From Lophium mytilinum (Eukaryota > Ascomycota > Dothideomycetes > Mytilinidiales > Mytilinidiaceae), in contig MU004193.1 of assembly GCA_010093605.1 (NCBI GenBank), positions 627,520-691,519 of the forward strand: DNA of 64,000 nucleotides. The letters run 5' to 3'. Positions 34,438 through 45,745 of the stretch are shown here, piece after piece (position 1 is the stretch's first letter; each line of letters begins with the position of its first letter). The position numbers and the translations under genes are program-made. A model generated the notes under the pieces. It ran no database searches. It was not told where the DNA came from and worked only from the letters and a program-made list of their open reading frames with translations.

Positions 34438-35817
34438 ATTAGAACTACGGAGAATCGAAACAACGTCGCGAGATGGAAAGATATGATTCTGAAGCATCAA
34501 GATTTGATTGTTTGCAAATAATGAGAAAACGGATTTGACAGAGATGTATGTTGAGCGAGGATGCATGATCAATAATCAGAACACGTCAGCCGAGGACGTC
34601 GGTTCGGATCGCGGAGAAACTCGATCGCCGACCTGGCTATCTGGTTCAAAGTTCACCTGCGAAACTTTGAGCCAGATCACGGCCATGGCCGAAAGAGGAA
34701 GGTTTCAGGAAACCGTGGAGCACAGATGCAAATTTGGACCAGAATTTGAAATTTTGCACCAGAATTTGAACTTGAAACCGGCCTGCAAACTTTGAATCAG
34801 ATCACGTGCAGAGCTGAAATAGGCCATCCTTTCTTTGAGGATAGACTTTACTTACTTAACAAAGTCCGTTAATAGTGCAGATTGTCTTCGTGCTTAATAA
34901 CGTTAATGCTGTAGCCTACCTAGGAGTCTTTTATTCTCTATATGGCACGTGACCTGGTTCAAAGTTTGCAGATTCTGGTTCAAACTTTCGCAATTCCGGT
35001 CCAAACTTTACATCTGTGCTCCACGGTTTCCTGGAACCTTCCTCATTTGGCAATGCACGTGATCTGGTTCAAACTTTCGCAGTTCTGGTTCAAACTTTCG
35101 CAATTCTGGTTCAAACTTTGCATCTGTGCTCCACGGTTTCCTAGAACCTTCCTTATCTGGCAATTCACGTGATTTGGTTCAAAGTTTGTATGCTGGGGTA
35201 TATAGAAATAAGAAGATAGGTGGTCCAGTACCGAGTGGTAATATATAAGTTTGGGCACTCCCTGGGAAACTTAGAGTACTCCCGGGTATGCTATGAAGAA
35301 TCCAAACACGATGTATAGATCAAAGGAATGGATATCAGCCTACCTCTTGACCAACCGAACGCAGATTGGCTAGGGCACTCCTGACAGTGGTGTCGAGAGA
35401 GCAAGATTGGAGGCGAATCAGTGCTTTATCTGTGTGGCTAGATTGATGACCTGGCACCTCCCTATACCTTCGAAACAGCAGATGATTGAAGTGCAATGCA
35501 CGAGTTGCAGACTTTACGATTCAGTCATGATACACTGTTGAGAAGAAAGGTATGACATGAATTGTAGACAAGAGCTGCTTGCTCAAGACAGTTACTATAT
35601 ACTCCATTTGCATACAACCAAACTACCATGATCATAGTCGTTTGAATTCCGAGCTACAAGCAAGTGAGTACTGTAAAGACCTTCATATTAGGCCACGTAC
35701 TGTAAGCCACACAATACCTCATACCGACAAAGCTCGGGGGAACCATAGCCATGGCTATGCACCCGCAGTTCCACTCCGCGACCCCGTTGATCCTCACGCC
35801 GTGTCCTCGCGGTCCCT
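34438..35817. other. intergenic spacer with repeat modules
   Basis: No gene seen in about 1.4 kb. The left half is occupied by the repeat modules listed separately; the right half (35.25-35.82 kb) shows nothing recognisable. Confidence 0.5.
34640..35195. repeat. three-copy repeat, one inverted and two direct
   Basis: A module of about 110-150 bp begins cacgtgatctggttcaaa, contains reiterated ttctggttcaaactttcg units of about 21 bp, and ends catctgtgctccacgg then tttcctggaaccttcc. One copy is inverted (core at 34,713-34,728) and two are direct, 110 bp apart (cores at 35,011-35,026 and 35,121-35,136). The inverted and direct arms are separated by about 140 bp, so a transcript or single strand could fold back. 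It looks like a foldback or MITE-like element. No terminal duplication was identified. Confidence 0.85.
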
Positions 35818-37602
35818 CTAATCAGGGTCTGTGCCAGACTTCCGCCTCCTGAGAAGATCAAAGTCGGCCCTCAATCGACGGCGTTTATTTGACAACTTCT
35901 TAATCCTGAGGTCCGACTCGATCTTCTTCCGTTTGGCCTCTTCGTTGGCTCTGTTCTGGATAGCCTCTTTTTCAGCGTCAATGAGTGCCCGAGCCGCTTC
36001 TTCCTCGATTCTAGCGTCCTCCAGATCAGTTGAATCAAGGATCATCTTTAAAAAGTCGCCATCTTTGCGCTCCTCGTCCGTGATGCCCATTGTTGGAGTC
36101 TCCGACCGGCGGTTCTGGCCAGCATGCTCACGCACCGGGCTCTCCTCGTCGATGTTGTGGAGCTGTCCAAAAGGCTGGGTATGCGCGCGAGAAGCACGGT
36201 CGCTCGCAATCGTAGCCAAATTTTCCGTGTAGGCGCGAGTGAGTTGACGAGGTGCTGAGGACCGCGAGGTTGCGCGCGGGAGATTGGCAGAGCGCGTGCG
36301 TCCTAGAGCCACCTCTGGTGCGGGGCTAACAGTCACGGTTCTCATACGCTTCGTAACCTGCTGGATCTGATCGTCGGTCTCGATAGATGGTAAGATAGCC
36401 GGCAGCACGGGATACTCTTCGTCTTCGTCAGGCGTTTCACGCTGCCGATACGGCTTTCGCAGAGTTGGGGCCCGCTTGCGCTTCAGGATCGGCATAGCTG
36501 GGGGCACGCTGGACGTGGGGAATCGGTGCTGGCGAGACGGTTGTTGAGGGACGCGGCGTGGTTTTTGGTCTAAGTTCCGTTTCCAGTCTGGAGCGTAGCC
36601 GGAGGCGTCATCTCGGTCTTTCTCTGAGGCACGAGGGCGGCTGATCCAGTCTGGAATTCAATTAGTGTGGCCCTCTTGCGCGCTTTTGTCCACTTACTAT
36701 AGTCGCGGTAGTACCAGATGTACCGGTTGAGAACACCCCGAGGGCTCTGAAGGGCTGCGAAGCTGTATCCAGACGTTGGCACCTCGTGGACGGCTCCGGT
36801 GGTGTCGAGTCTAATTATGGTAAGAATAAAACTACAACCAGTATACACGCGACTCGGCTTACTTGGTATAGTACTCTATGCCATTGTAATAGTTGAACGT
36901 CGTCGTTACTGGGTTCTCTTGACGAACACACCAAGGCAGAACGTTCTGGCGGATCCGGCCATAATTAGGCAGCTGGGGAAGGTCTTTCTCTGCGCGTCCA
37001 AGCTGAACGTCGACGGTGATTTTTCCAACAAAGTTATGTTGGTGGATCTCGTGTTCTTCTGATAGCTTATACTGAGGATCTTTGTGTTATTAGAAGGCTG
37101 TTCGGCATAATATAACAGGTAAGATAGGATAGCACATACCAGAAATAAGATCAGCGAACTTGAAGGTTGCTTTCTGCAACTCGTCCTTCTCTTCACCAGT
37201 TCCGGTGGCATGCTTAGTCCTTAGTACGCAGTCCATGAGAACATACTTCTTTGCGGAAGATGTAGACTGGTTACGGGGTTCGAGCTCTGCGTAAGGAACA
37301 AACCGCTCGAAGTGCAGCGTGTACGCCCTCTCGTCTCGATCTCCATCGATAGTGATCGAGACGAGGACGCCGCCGTCTTCAGTCATTTTGCGGAAGGTAT
37401 GGGGAGGAATATTGACCTCAATACCGTACTGCTCGTTGGCTTGAACAGCAATGGAGGCCTTACGGGCGTATATCTTGACCGCGTTGGCAACATGACCTGG
37501 TACGTTAGGGCTCCCAGATTGAATAGACCCGGCCTCCTCCTCTTTGAAGCGGTTGCCGTTCCGGCGAACAACAAAGGCAGAGATGCCGGTTTCTCCTATC
37601 AT
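35818..37602 (-). CDS. unknown protein with basic/coiled C-terminus (541 aa)
   Basis: Four exons (37,140-37,602; 36,863-37,079; 36,698-36,810; 35,818-36,650) give 541 aa, all phases closing. The N-terminal 270 residues form a beta-rich globular domain (VKIYARKASIAVQANEQYG, SITIDGDRDERAYTLHFERF, YDYN-type end). It resembles fungal DUF7918-like domains, but I cannot confirm that. The C-terminal half is disordered and basic with nuclear-localisation-like clusters (LKRKRAP, NKRRRLRADFDLLRRRK) and an acidic/basic helix rich in Glu and Ala. A nuclear protein is likely; function is unknown. The promoter side carries a short tandem repeat. Confidence 0.75.
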
Positions 37603-39144
37603 CTTGGAGGTTGTTTGTTGGAGTGATGATCGATGGTGTCAAAATCTTGGTCGAAAGTTGGATGTAGAGAAGTCTGGTCGAAAATTTCGTCGAGAGTTAG
37701 ATGTAGGAAACTTTGGTCGAAAATTTCGTGGCCGCTGACTTTGAGTACGTTCGTCATGGCAGATCTTTGGTGAATGCAATCGCCTTGGATCATGTGGCGG
37801 GCTTCGAACGCCGTCCAAACCCGCTGGTCCCCGAGCTCCCTATCACAGCTTATCAGCTCCAGCTTTTCCACGCACGCCTCACTGGAGAGGCGTAGAAGCT
37901 CGTTCCTATCTGCTAGCTTTGTTGTACAGATGTTGCTATTCGATAGGGACCTAGATATAAAACCTCAGCTCGTGCTAGTTAAGGACAGCTCCGCGCATGA
38001 GATGAGAATCAAAACAGTTTCTCTAGTATCCTGCGGGCGTTGATAAAAGGATATGCCGCCCCCGAGGGAGCAGAGGCTTAAGGAAATCTCAAAGCTCCAT
38101 GCCTTGATAGAAGGATATGTGGATCGGGAGCTGATTGATACGGCAGAAGAGCAGTCATCCCGAGGCCACCGAAGAGTTGACGTCACTTCTAGACCTATTT
38201 GAGGACGCTCATTGGGCTTTGAGATACCCCAGGCCCAGCTAAAATGGGAATTAGAAGAGGGTAAATCTAACGATCCTGGAATAAACACAATCGAGATAGG
38301 AATTGATATACTTTAGGTGAGCCTGTGCCGCCTGCAAGCTTTTCTTAGATGTTATGAGATGAAAGAATACAAGCCAAATTGGGGTCTCTCCCACAAAATG
38401 CTCGCAATTTAATGCAATATTAGTAGGATTGCCGTTTCAGTTTAAGAATACAACGTAAGCTATAACTCTATCACCAGATGGTTACGAGGTTCGGGAGCCT
38501 GTTAGCATCTGGAATCGCGATGAGGTGGAGTGCGTCGTAGATGCTCAGAGGAGATGTGTTTACTTTGATGGTACAAACCCGTTCCGCTACTTTGACCTTC
38601 ATAGCGTTAAATTGCAGGCTGCAGCATCCGGAATAGGCCAGAACACGACGGTTATATATATGAACACCCTGTTTGCTACCCAGGTGATTGCTGTAGGTGT
38701 AGGCGATTGCTGTAGGGTGATTGTCATAATCCAACAGCGTGGGCATCAACTTTCGACATGGGCGACTGATGCTGACTGGAAGGCTGGACGGCAAGGAGAC
38801 TGCAAAGGGTGGCGAAGTCCTCTCATAGAACTTGACCAAGGATAATACTTGGAACAATGTTGATTGCCTTCGGTAGTAGCGTTGAAAAGGGCATACTTAG
38901 GTCCGTGACAGAACGGCAATGAACTCGTAGCAACCCAGCCGAGACCCCCATCAGGAGATCTACCCGAATCTCAATAGCTCGTTTCAATACTCGCCGGGTA
39001 GCATCAGCGGGGGAGTGATGGACAAAAACGGACGAGAAAGATTCGACGTGATGCCCAGGATAACGACAATGCGCTGGAAGAAGTCTGTAAACGGTAGCTA
39101 ACGTGTATGAAAAGATAAGCAATCGCCCCTTGAGATGACATATA
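37603..39144. other. intergenic spacer
   Basis: About 1.5 kb. It holds a short tandem repeat next to the upstream gene. A possible ORF remnant lies at 38,053-38,310 on the plus strand (begins MPPPREQRLKEISKLHAL, interrupted by TGA). Nothing else was recognised. Confidence 0.45.
37645..37735. repeat. short imperfect tandem repeat (about 39 bp, two copies)
   Basis: Two copies of an agttggatgtag then ggtcgaaaatttcg unit lie just upstream of the ATG at 37,602, with a third partial ggtcgaaa. It lies in the promoter or 5' leader of the unknown 541-aa protein gene. Confidence 0.6.
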
Positions 39145-39618
39145 TCATCTCCGCACGTCCTCAATCGTCGCAGTTCGAGAACTAGGCGTGCGAAACACTC
39201 ATCAGCAAACACACCACCATGAACATGCACGCTTTCATAACACATACCTCTCCTCCCGATCCCCCGTGTTTACCGTCCCCGCCTGCTCAATCATCATCAC
39301 ACTCGCCTCTTCCTCGGCCTCAGGCAAATGCTGCACGCCCTTCGGGACAACCCACATCTCGCCCTTTGTCAAAACCACCTTCTTCTCCGAGCTCTCATCA
39401 TCTTTCCGCTCCCGATAGTTCAGAGTCAAAGGGCCGCCGTCAACAACGTAAAACAGCTCATCCGTGTCAGGATGCGCGTGCCAGATGAACTTGCCCTGGA
39501 GCTTGGCGATGCGAACCTCGGTGGTGCTGTTGACGCAGGCGACCATTTTGGGCTGCCAGGGCGAGGTGATGCTGGAGATGACGGCGGGGATGGAGAGTTT
39601 GGAGGGGATTGAGGCCAT
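39145..39618 (-). CDS. cupin-domain protein (135 aa)
   Basis: A small single-cupin protein. The metal-site motif 1 is seen as WHAHPDTDELFYVVDGG (HxH and the downstream Glu), and motif 2 as GEMWVVPKGVQHLPEAEEEA. Exon 1 is 39,248-39,618. A GTATGT intron of 66 bp and a 37-nt last exon (39,145-39,181) give an ending TATIEDVRR. If the intron is retained the protein simply ends DREERYVL at 39,235. Cupins of this size are isomerases, dioxygenases or metal-binding proteins; the activity is unknown. A TATA box lies about 105 bp upstream. It closes the accessory-gene block. Confidence 0.85.
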
Positions 39619-40914
39619 GGCGAAGGTAGTGTAAGGGTAATTATGGTTGGATCTGGATGGGAATATTGAGATGAGTCCTGCTGTATTGGCTCAAACTTAC
39701 GCTCGCGCGGTCCAGGTGCCTTTTATACTATTATATCTATTCGAAGCAGTCCCTTCTTTAGTCCGCTTTTGGAATACATGTCAGCAATAGGGCGTGCCTA
39801 GTTTTACGGCCGTATTTGTTAACAGGTGGTGTGGAGTAGAAAGGGAGAGGTTAAGTTCCGAAGGGCGCGGTTGGGCCAGGTTTTCAAAACATAGACGCTA
39901 AGCCATTCTCGGAAATACACAGGGATTTGAGTATGTTGTCACTCTCAATATAGATTTGTTTATAGAAAGCTTATATTGATTTTAGTAACTCGCGACACTG
40001 GATCTACACAAACAACGTAATGATAGATGTCACGCTCTCAGATCTTAAGTCTTGTACCATCTTTTGCCCCCACCCTGCACTCATCTCCCCGTTCCTAGTA
40101 GGCATATTAAACCCAAAACCTCATATCATCCGCCACGCCGAACTACTCTGGATCTGCTGCTGAATCCACGAAACCGCGTTCTGATGATCTACATATCCAT
40201 TACATTAGCCTGCTACCTTACTACGCCTCCTAACCCAAGGGTCACCAGCTTCCTCTGTATATCCTGCGTATTCGGGTTCTGAAGCCCAGCATTCTGGGGA
40301 AGACGGCCCTGAGGATTTCGGAACGATGTCTGAAGTTACACAGGAGACTCCGCAGAAGGGCAAACATTGACGACTTCTAAACAGACTGGGCTGCATCAAC
40401 AAAGTGAGCCAGGGGTGCTTCCTGTGATCTTCACGAAACGCGTGGTGTATGTACTTTAAATCGACAGCGCCTTTAACCAGGAAACGTACTAGAAAATATC
40501 ATGGAACATTGATTTGGTCTCTGCTATAGGGCCAGGTTCGCGGAGTTTGGTAGGAGAAGGTCTGGTGACCAGATCGAGCTATGTCTGGACGCAGACGTCC
40601 TCTTATTGCGCGATATATGGCCACTTTTGGGATAGCCTAGCGACTTTATATCTCCTCTTCGACTATCCAATCAGGTCGGACCAGGCTTGAGCTTCATTGA
40701 GAGGCCTCATAGAGTGACAAGAAATGCGCACGGGCGGATGCCTAGGCAAGTTATTCATCTTCAATGCAAGCTACGAATCGGGAGAAAGCAATCGTATTGG
40801 GTATAAAGCCTAGCCTGCACTATTTACACGCCGCTGGAAACTCACCAGACCTGTCTGGAATGCTTTAATGTGGCCTCGTTCGTATCAGAGATTTCTCTAT
40901 CCCTGTTCAGTATT
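39619..40914. other. intergenic spacer
   Basis: About 1.3 kb. Apart from the cupin promoter I see no gene, RNA or repeat. Confidence 0.5.
39721..39727 (-). promoter_or_regulatory. TATA box of the cupin gene
   Basis: TATAAAA on the minus strand, about 103-109 bp upstream of ATG 39,618. Confidence 0.5.
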
Positions 40915-42728
40915 CTACGATCGAGGACTGTTAACAGCGGAAGCGTCTCCTTTCTTGATGAGGCCGGCGAAGAAGGAGGCGAGCCTGTCGTTCTCCGACT
41001 GTGGAGCTTGACCGGCGGTGGGGCTTGTTGGAGTAGCAGGATCTGTGTCAGAGGAGCGATTGGCCTCTCGGTCCTGCGATGGTGGCGTCAGTGTGTTAAA
41101 ACTTTAAGGAAAAAAAGAAGAAAAGTGGCATACCTGCAACCTCTTTACCATCTCATCAGCATTCACTTGGATTCCTCCCATATTAAATTGCACAGGCCCA
41201 ATATGCTCCTCAACAACACCACTAGCTTCGTCCTGAGCAACATAAGTACTAGCTCCACCCTTCTTCTTGTCAGCCCCTTTCTTCTCTCGGTCATCTTCTT
41301 GGCGCAAGCGGTCGAGTATCTCCACCTGCGACGCCAGGAAAGTCTGAGCTTCTGTGCTCGGAACTTCTAGACCATTGGCGTTCTTCGAATTCAGAGCAGA
41401 AAGAGCTGAGTCTTGCTCTGGATCCCGAATCGTCCCTTCGTACACTGATACCGCGGTAACCTCTTCCATCTCTGGAGACGGCTCCGGTTCTGCTGAGACC
41501 AATTCACCCGTCTCCGTTTCGGGCTCAGTGTCAGTCTTCGCGTGTCCATTCGACACGACTTCCGTGGGCGTCGGCGGTGGTAACGGAGCCTGTATATCTT
41601 CCGACCAAGCTTGGCTCACACCCTCAACGTCAAAGCCCTCCCTCAATATCCGAATTTTGCCCCATGAGTCCCAGTTCGGTGGTATAAGGATATGATCGCG
41701 ATCGATAACATTATGCTTCAACTGCTTTTGTCTTAGCATTGACTTGATACCGAGGCTGGAGTGTATGAGAGTTTGTAGTGGTCCAGGGGCAGAGTTCATG
41801 GTGTATATCAAGCTAGAACCGTGCTTAAGGAGTACTGTCCGTAAGTACTGCAGTACAAAGTCAAACTCCTCCTCTTTCCACCCACGCTCGCGCTCCAACC
41901 CTTCGATTTTGTCGGCATTCTGACACACCACACAAAGAGGGATACCGAGAGGCTCGTCCCATTCGCCTTGTCCTAAGGGGAGGACTGCAGTATCAGCAGA
42001 TCCACTTCCGGTATTGTCAGAGGACCCTCCGAGGCCTCGGTGTCGGTCTCTCCAGGCGTTTATGTTCTCTTCCATCACGTCTTTCGATTCGTCGTCGAGT
42101 GAGGACACTAATGATCGCAAGACTCGAATCCAATCGCGAAGCTGTCGCAGCCACAGCCAGGGATGTTCCCAGTCAAGTAGTATTACAATGAGCATGTTGG
42201 GCAGTGTCTTCGGTGTGAGGTATGGTTTGAGTAGAGGCGTGAAGGAAGGGGTAGGTTGAGTGAGGAGGTAGAGGGAAAGTCGGGCGAGCGTATCTGTTGC
42301 CAGTCAGATGGATGCGTGTATCGCAGTTGAGATGTTATAGCTATACCTTCTTGGTCTGAGTCTAGGACATCCAGATATGTATATCCCAGGGCGAATTGAT
42401 TCGCAATTGGGGGTCTGCGGCCGCGGTCTGGAGGCCTCCGACTTGTCGCGGGGTCTGTCGAGAGAGACTCAAGGAATCCTTTCTGTGTTTCTGGTGTTCC
42501 TCCTGTGAATCAATGGCATCAGCATCCCGCGAACAACCGTGGCGGCATACAGTGCATACCTAGAACCAGGAGGCTCTTCTCCGGCATCCGCTTCCCGCTG
42601 GAAACGCCGTCCAGCATAGGGATCCATATCTCTTTTTTAGAATCATCGCTACTTTTTGGCCTTACATCAAGATCAGTGGCGATCGACCGGGTTGCGTAGT
42701 TCGATACTCGACGGGTTGCGGCAGCCAT
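40915..42728 (-). CDS. dynein light intermediate chain (547 aa)
   Basis: Four exons (42,560-42,728; 42,347-42,502; 41,134-42,293; 40,915-41,073) give 547 aa, every phase closing. Light intermediate chains belong to the cytoplasmic dynein motor, which moves nuclei and vesicles to microtubule minus ends. Visible features are the Ras-like start KSLLVLGGTPETQKGFLESL, the block LPNMLIVILLDWEHPWLWLR, IPLCVVCQNADKIEGL, and the C-terminal basic tail (DREKKGADKKKGG, DEMVKRLQDRE). The P-loop is degenerate (GGTPETQKG: no Gly before the Lys and no Ser/Thr after it), so GTP binding is doubtful, as is common in fungi. It is divergently arranged with the splicing-factor gene, 451 bp apart. Confidence 0.93.
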
Positions 42729-43179
42729 GGCGGAGGTGCTTCGGGGGTTTCAGGACGCGTCGCGGAGGATGAGGAGGCAGAGCATGCGAGGGAGCTGGAG
42801 AAGAAGACGCGGGGATGAAGGTGGTGACTACAAATATTAGGCGGAATATCGAGACAGCACGGCGGTATGTCAGGCGCGGCTCAAGCTGGCATGGCTGCTT
42901 TGTTTCATTCGGGCGAGATGAAATCTGGGGGTTGAGGTCGCCTAGCGCGCCCCCTACAAACCTCGCCGGTTCATCACCAAGTAACTTCTTCGACACCACC
43001 ATTCTATAGCCCGCGCCCGGACTCGAATACGAGACAACCTCCTCCCCAGGCCCAAATCACCTCTATCTCTAGTCTTACTGTGTACCCTCGTAGTCTAGCT
43101 GAAATCCACTGGCGGTGAAGCTGAGCGCTTCGAAGAGCTGCTCACGCCGAAAAACTGGGGACCACCTCCAAGCGGAACC
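42729..43179. promoter_or_regulatory. shared divergent promoter (DLIC / IST3-like)
   Basis: A 451-bp region between two divergently transcribed housekeeping genes. It is pyrimidine-rich toward each ATG. No TATA box seen. Confidence 0.5.
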
Positions 43180-44208
43180 ATGAACACAATCCGCCAGATC
43201 CAAGACCTCAACAAGCGCGAGCTCGAATCCGCAGTCAGCACAGAAGGCTCCTGGCACACCGACTACCGCGACACCGCCTACATCTACATCGGCGGGCTCC
43301 CGTTCGACTTCACAGAAGGCGATGTCATCACCGTCTTCTCACAATTCGGGGAGCCCGTCTACATCAACATGGTGCGCGACAAAGAAACGGGCAAGTCAAA
43401 AGGGTTTGCGTTCCTGAAATACGAAGACCAGCGGAGCACGGATCTTGCGGTGGATAATCTGGGCGGGGCGACGGTTTTGGGGAGGGTGCTGAAGGTAGAT
43501 CACACGCGGTATAAGCGGAAGGAGGGGGAGGAGGAGGTTGATAACACCGGGTGGAAGCCTACGGGTAAGGGCAATGCTGAAGTCACTGAGGATGAGGAAG
43601 AGGGTGGGCGCAGGAAGAAGAGGCGGACCGAGAGCGCGAGCGAGAGTGAGGAGGAGCGGCCGATGCTGAAGGAGGAGATCGAGTTAGCGAAGCTGGTTAG
43701 GGAGCACGATGATGATGATCCTATGAAGGCGTACATGGTCAAGCAGAAGCGGGAGGAAGTTGAGGAGGCTTTGAAGAAATACATGAAGGGAAAGAGCAAG
43801 GAGAACAAGCATAAGCATCACTCAAAGCGGCATCGTCGAGACCGGTCGAGGGACAGGGAGCGGTCAGATCGACGCATCAAGGCGGGATCAGAGGAGGTTG
43901 ATTCGCGACGCAAAGAGCGTTCTCGACGTGATCACTCTAGGGACAGGGACCGGCACGTCAAAGCTGAGGCCGAAGAGCGCAGTTCACGACACAAAGAGGT
44001 CTCTCGACGAGATGCCTCTAGAGACCGCCGCATAAAAGGGGATTCTGAAGAGCCGGACTCACGGCGTAAAGAACACTCTCGACGAGATCACTCCAGGGAC
44101 CGTCGACGGGAGCGATCAGGAAGTAGGGACCGCCGGCGAGAAAGGTCAGGAAGTAGGGACCGCCGGCGAGAAAGGTCAGGAAGTAGGGACCGCCGGCACA
44201 GAGACTAA
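43180..44208 (+). CDS. IST3/RBMX2-like RES-complex splicing factor (342 aa)
   Basis: A single exon. Residues 1-20 carry the Ist3-type start MNTIRQIQDLNKREL. An RRM occupies about 33-110 with RNP2 YIYIGGLPF and RNP1 KGFAFLKY, then VLKVDHTRYKRKE. The block DDPMKAYMVKQKREEVEEAL is shared with RBMX2/Cwf29. The C-terminus (about 215-342) is an Arg/Ser/Asp domain built of repeats, including three near-perfect RRRERSGSRD units at the end. Ist3 joins Bud13 and Pml1 in the RES complex, which acts in spliceosome activation and retention of unspliced RNA. It has no intron, in contrast to most neighbours. Confidence 0.92.
   Translation: MNTIRQIQDLNKRELESAVSTEGSWHTDYRDTAYIYIGGLPFDFTEGDVITVFSQFGEPVYINMVRDKETGKSKGFAFLKYEDQRSTDLAVDNLGGATVLGRVLKVDHTRYKRKEGEEEVDNTGWKPTGKGNAEVTEDEEEGGRRKKRRTESASESEEERPMLKEEIELAKLVREHDDDDPMKAYMVKQKREEVEEALKKYMKGKSKENKHKHHSKRHRRDRSRDRERSDRRIKAGSEEVDSRRKERSRRDHSRDRDRHVKAEAEERSSRHKEVSRRDASRDRRIKGDSEEPDSRRKEHSRRDHSRDRRRERSGSRDRRRERSGSRDRRRERSGSRDRRHRD
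44097..44205 (+). repeat. tandem repeat coding for RS-domain units
   Basis: A 30-bp unit containing cgatcaggaagtagggaccg or the variant with ggtcaggaagtagggaccg is repeated three times at the end of the IST3-like gene and translates as RRRERSGSRD. Copies 2 and 3 are nearly identical, which suggests recent slippage. Confidence 0.8.
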
Positions 44209-44390
44209 TAACATAGATACCCATGCTCGAAACTCCATCAAGAATATAAACAAGCAAATCAGTTCATACACACTTTTCTACCGTATCCAAGTGTAATCGC
44301 TGCGTTACATACCCAGCGCTCAAGCCCAAAACCCCCAAATCCCATCATTACATCCATATACAATACAATCCCAAACCCACCAGACCCCAC

Positions 44391-45745
44391 CTACCCAACC
44401 CCCCTCTCACTAACCACACTCCACTCCACCCCCTTCTTAATAATCATCCTCCTACTCCCCCCACTATCCCAACTCCCCCTCCCCACCCCCCTCTCCTGCC
44501 CCCGCTCGCAACTCGCCTCAAACAGCACCTCCTCCGGCCGCAACCGCACCACCCCCTTCGCATCCCCCAGGTCCTCTAGCACATACGCGCTGCGCACCCG
44601 CTCCCCATGCGCCGCCTTCCCATGCGACGCGGCCGTCGACAGCGCCGACACGTTGTAGTAGGCGCTCGCGGCGGGGACGTCGTAAACGCTCATGAAGGGC
44701 TTCAGATACGGGATGATGGAGGCGGTGATGGCGTAGCCGACGTGCAGCTGGGTGCAGCCGGTGAGGCGGGCGAGGGGGAGGAAGGGGTTTGGGGAGGAGA
44801 GGGTGGGGAGGAGGTAGTGCAGGCGGAAGGAGATGAGGATGAGGGTGCTGCGAGATGTTAGTAAGTGAAGGAGGGAGGGGAGGGAGGAGGGGTCGTACGG
44901 TAGTCGGCAACTGAAGGCGCCCACGACGATGAGTTTCGAGCTTAGCGGCATTTGGATGCCCCACACAAGGTAGAGGGACATGGCGAAAAGCAGGATTTCG
45001 GTAGTGGCGTCGAGGGCGGCGATGGCTTGCCAGCGGGCGAAGAGGTTGGAGCAGGTAGAGAGGGAGGTGTCGGTCCAGGGGTGGCTTGGGTGGCAGCGGA
45101 GAGACACGAGGAAGAGGGAGGTGAGGATCCAGACGACGGAGAGGGAGAGGATGGTCCAGATGGCGAGGAGGTGGCCTTTCGAAGGGGTAAGGTTCACGAA
45201 GAGGAAGCAGGTGGAGAGTTTGCAGAGGAAGATGGCGGTTACGTAGAGGATGTCGCTGGCGTAGGAGGCCTATATTCTACGTTAGGTCGGGTTGGAGTGA
45301 AGGGACGCGTTTGAGGGGCTCTTTGAGGGGTAATTTGGGATATTATGGGCAAGACTACCTTTTGCAGAGAGTCTATATTGAGGGGATTCAAAATATCGTC
45401 ACTCCTCCCGAGCCCCAGTTTTACTTGGTGGAATACCACCGCTGCTTGACAGCACGCGAAGATCTGCGAAGATCAGTAAAGTTAGCAAGGGTCCTGGTTT
45501 CTTGGGTTTTAATTTAAATCTTGAAGTCGTACTGCAGCAAGAAGAAACGTATAATCATCCAACCGATACGCAACGAAGTTATGTCGCATATACATCCGAA
45601 TGAGCAACGACACAAACACAAAGCCGACCGCAACGCCCGCCAGAATAGCTATCAAGCCGCCTTGGTCGTTGAACGTAATAACGGCCCATGGTTTCGAGAC
45701 GCCGGAGGGCAGGACGATAGAGGTGGGTGATGCCATCCTGTTCAC
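44391..45745 (-). CDS. fungal rhodopsin-domain (SAT4/PTH11-like) membrane protein
   Basis: Four exons (45,533-45,745; 45,359-45,463; 44,899-45,269; 44,391-44,847) give 381 aa, phases closing. There are seven probable membrane helices: GGLIAILAGVAVGFVFVSLL, then YRLDDYTFLLAA, IFACCQAAVVFHQ, SDILYVTAIFLCKLSTCF, LLAIWTILSLSVVWIL, LDATTEILLFAMSLYLVWGI and ILISFRLHYLLP. The RLDDYTFLLA segment is the family hallmark. Members include PTH11-type receptor-like proteins of plant-associated fungi; the ligand is unknown. The C-terminal tail is cytosolic and Gly/Arg-rich. The third intron carries a clear branch-site CTAAC. The start could alternatively be the Met three codons later. Confidence 0.85.

Noticed and set aside
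38053-38310. possible small gene on the plus strand
   Set aside because: It reads MPPPREQRLKEISKLHAL but meets a TGA after about 50 codons; the rest is readable only past the stop. Treated as a remnant.
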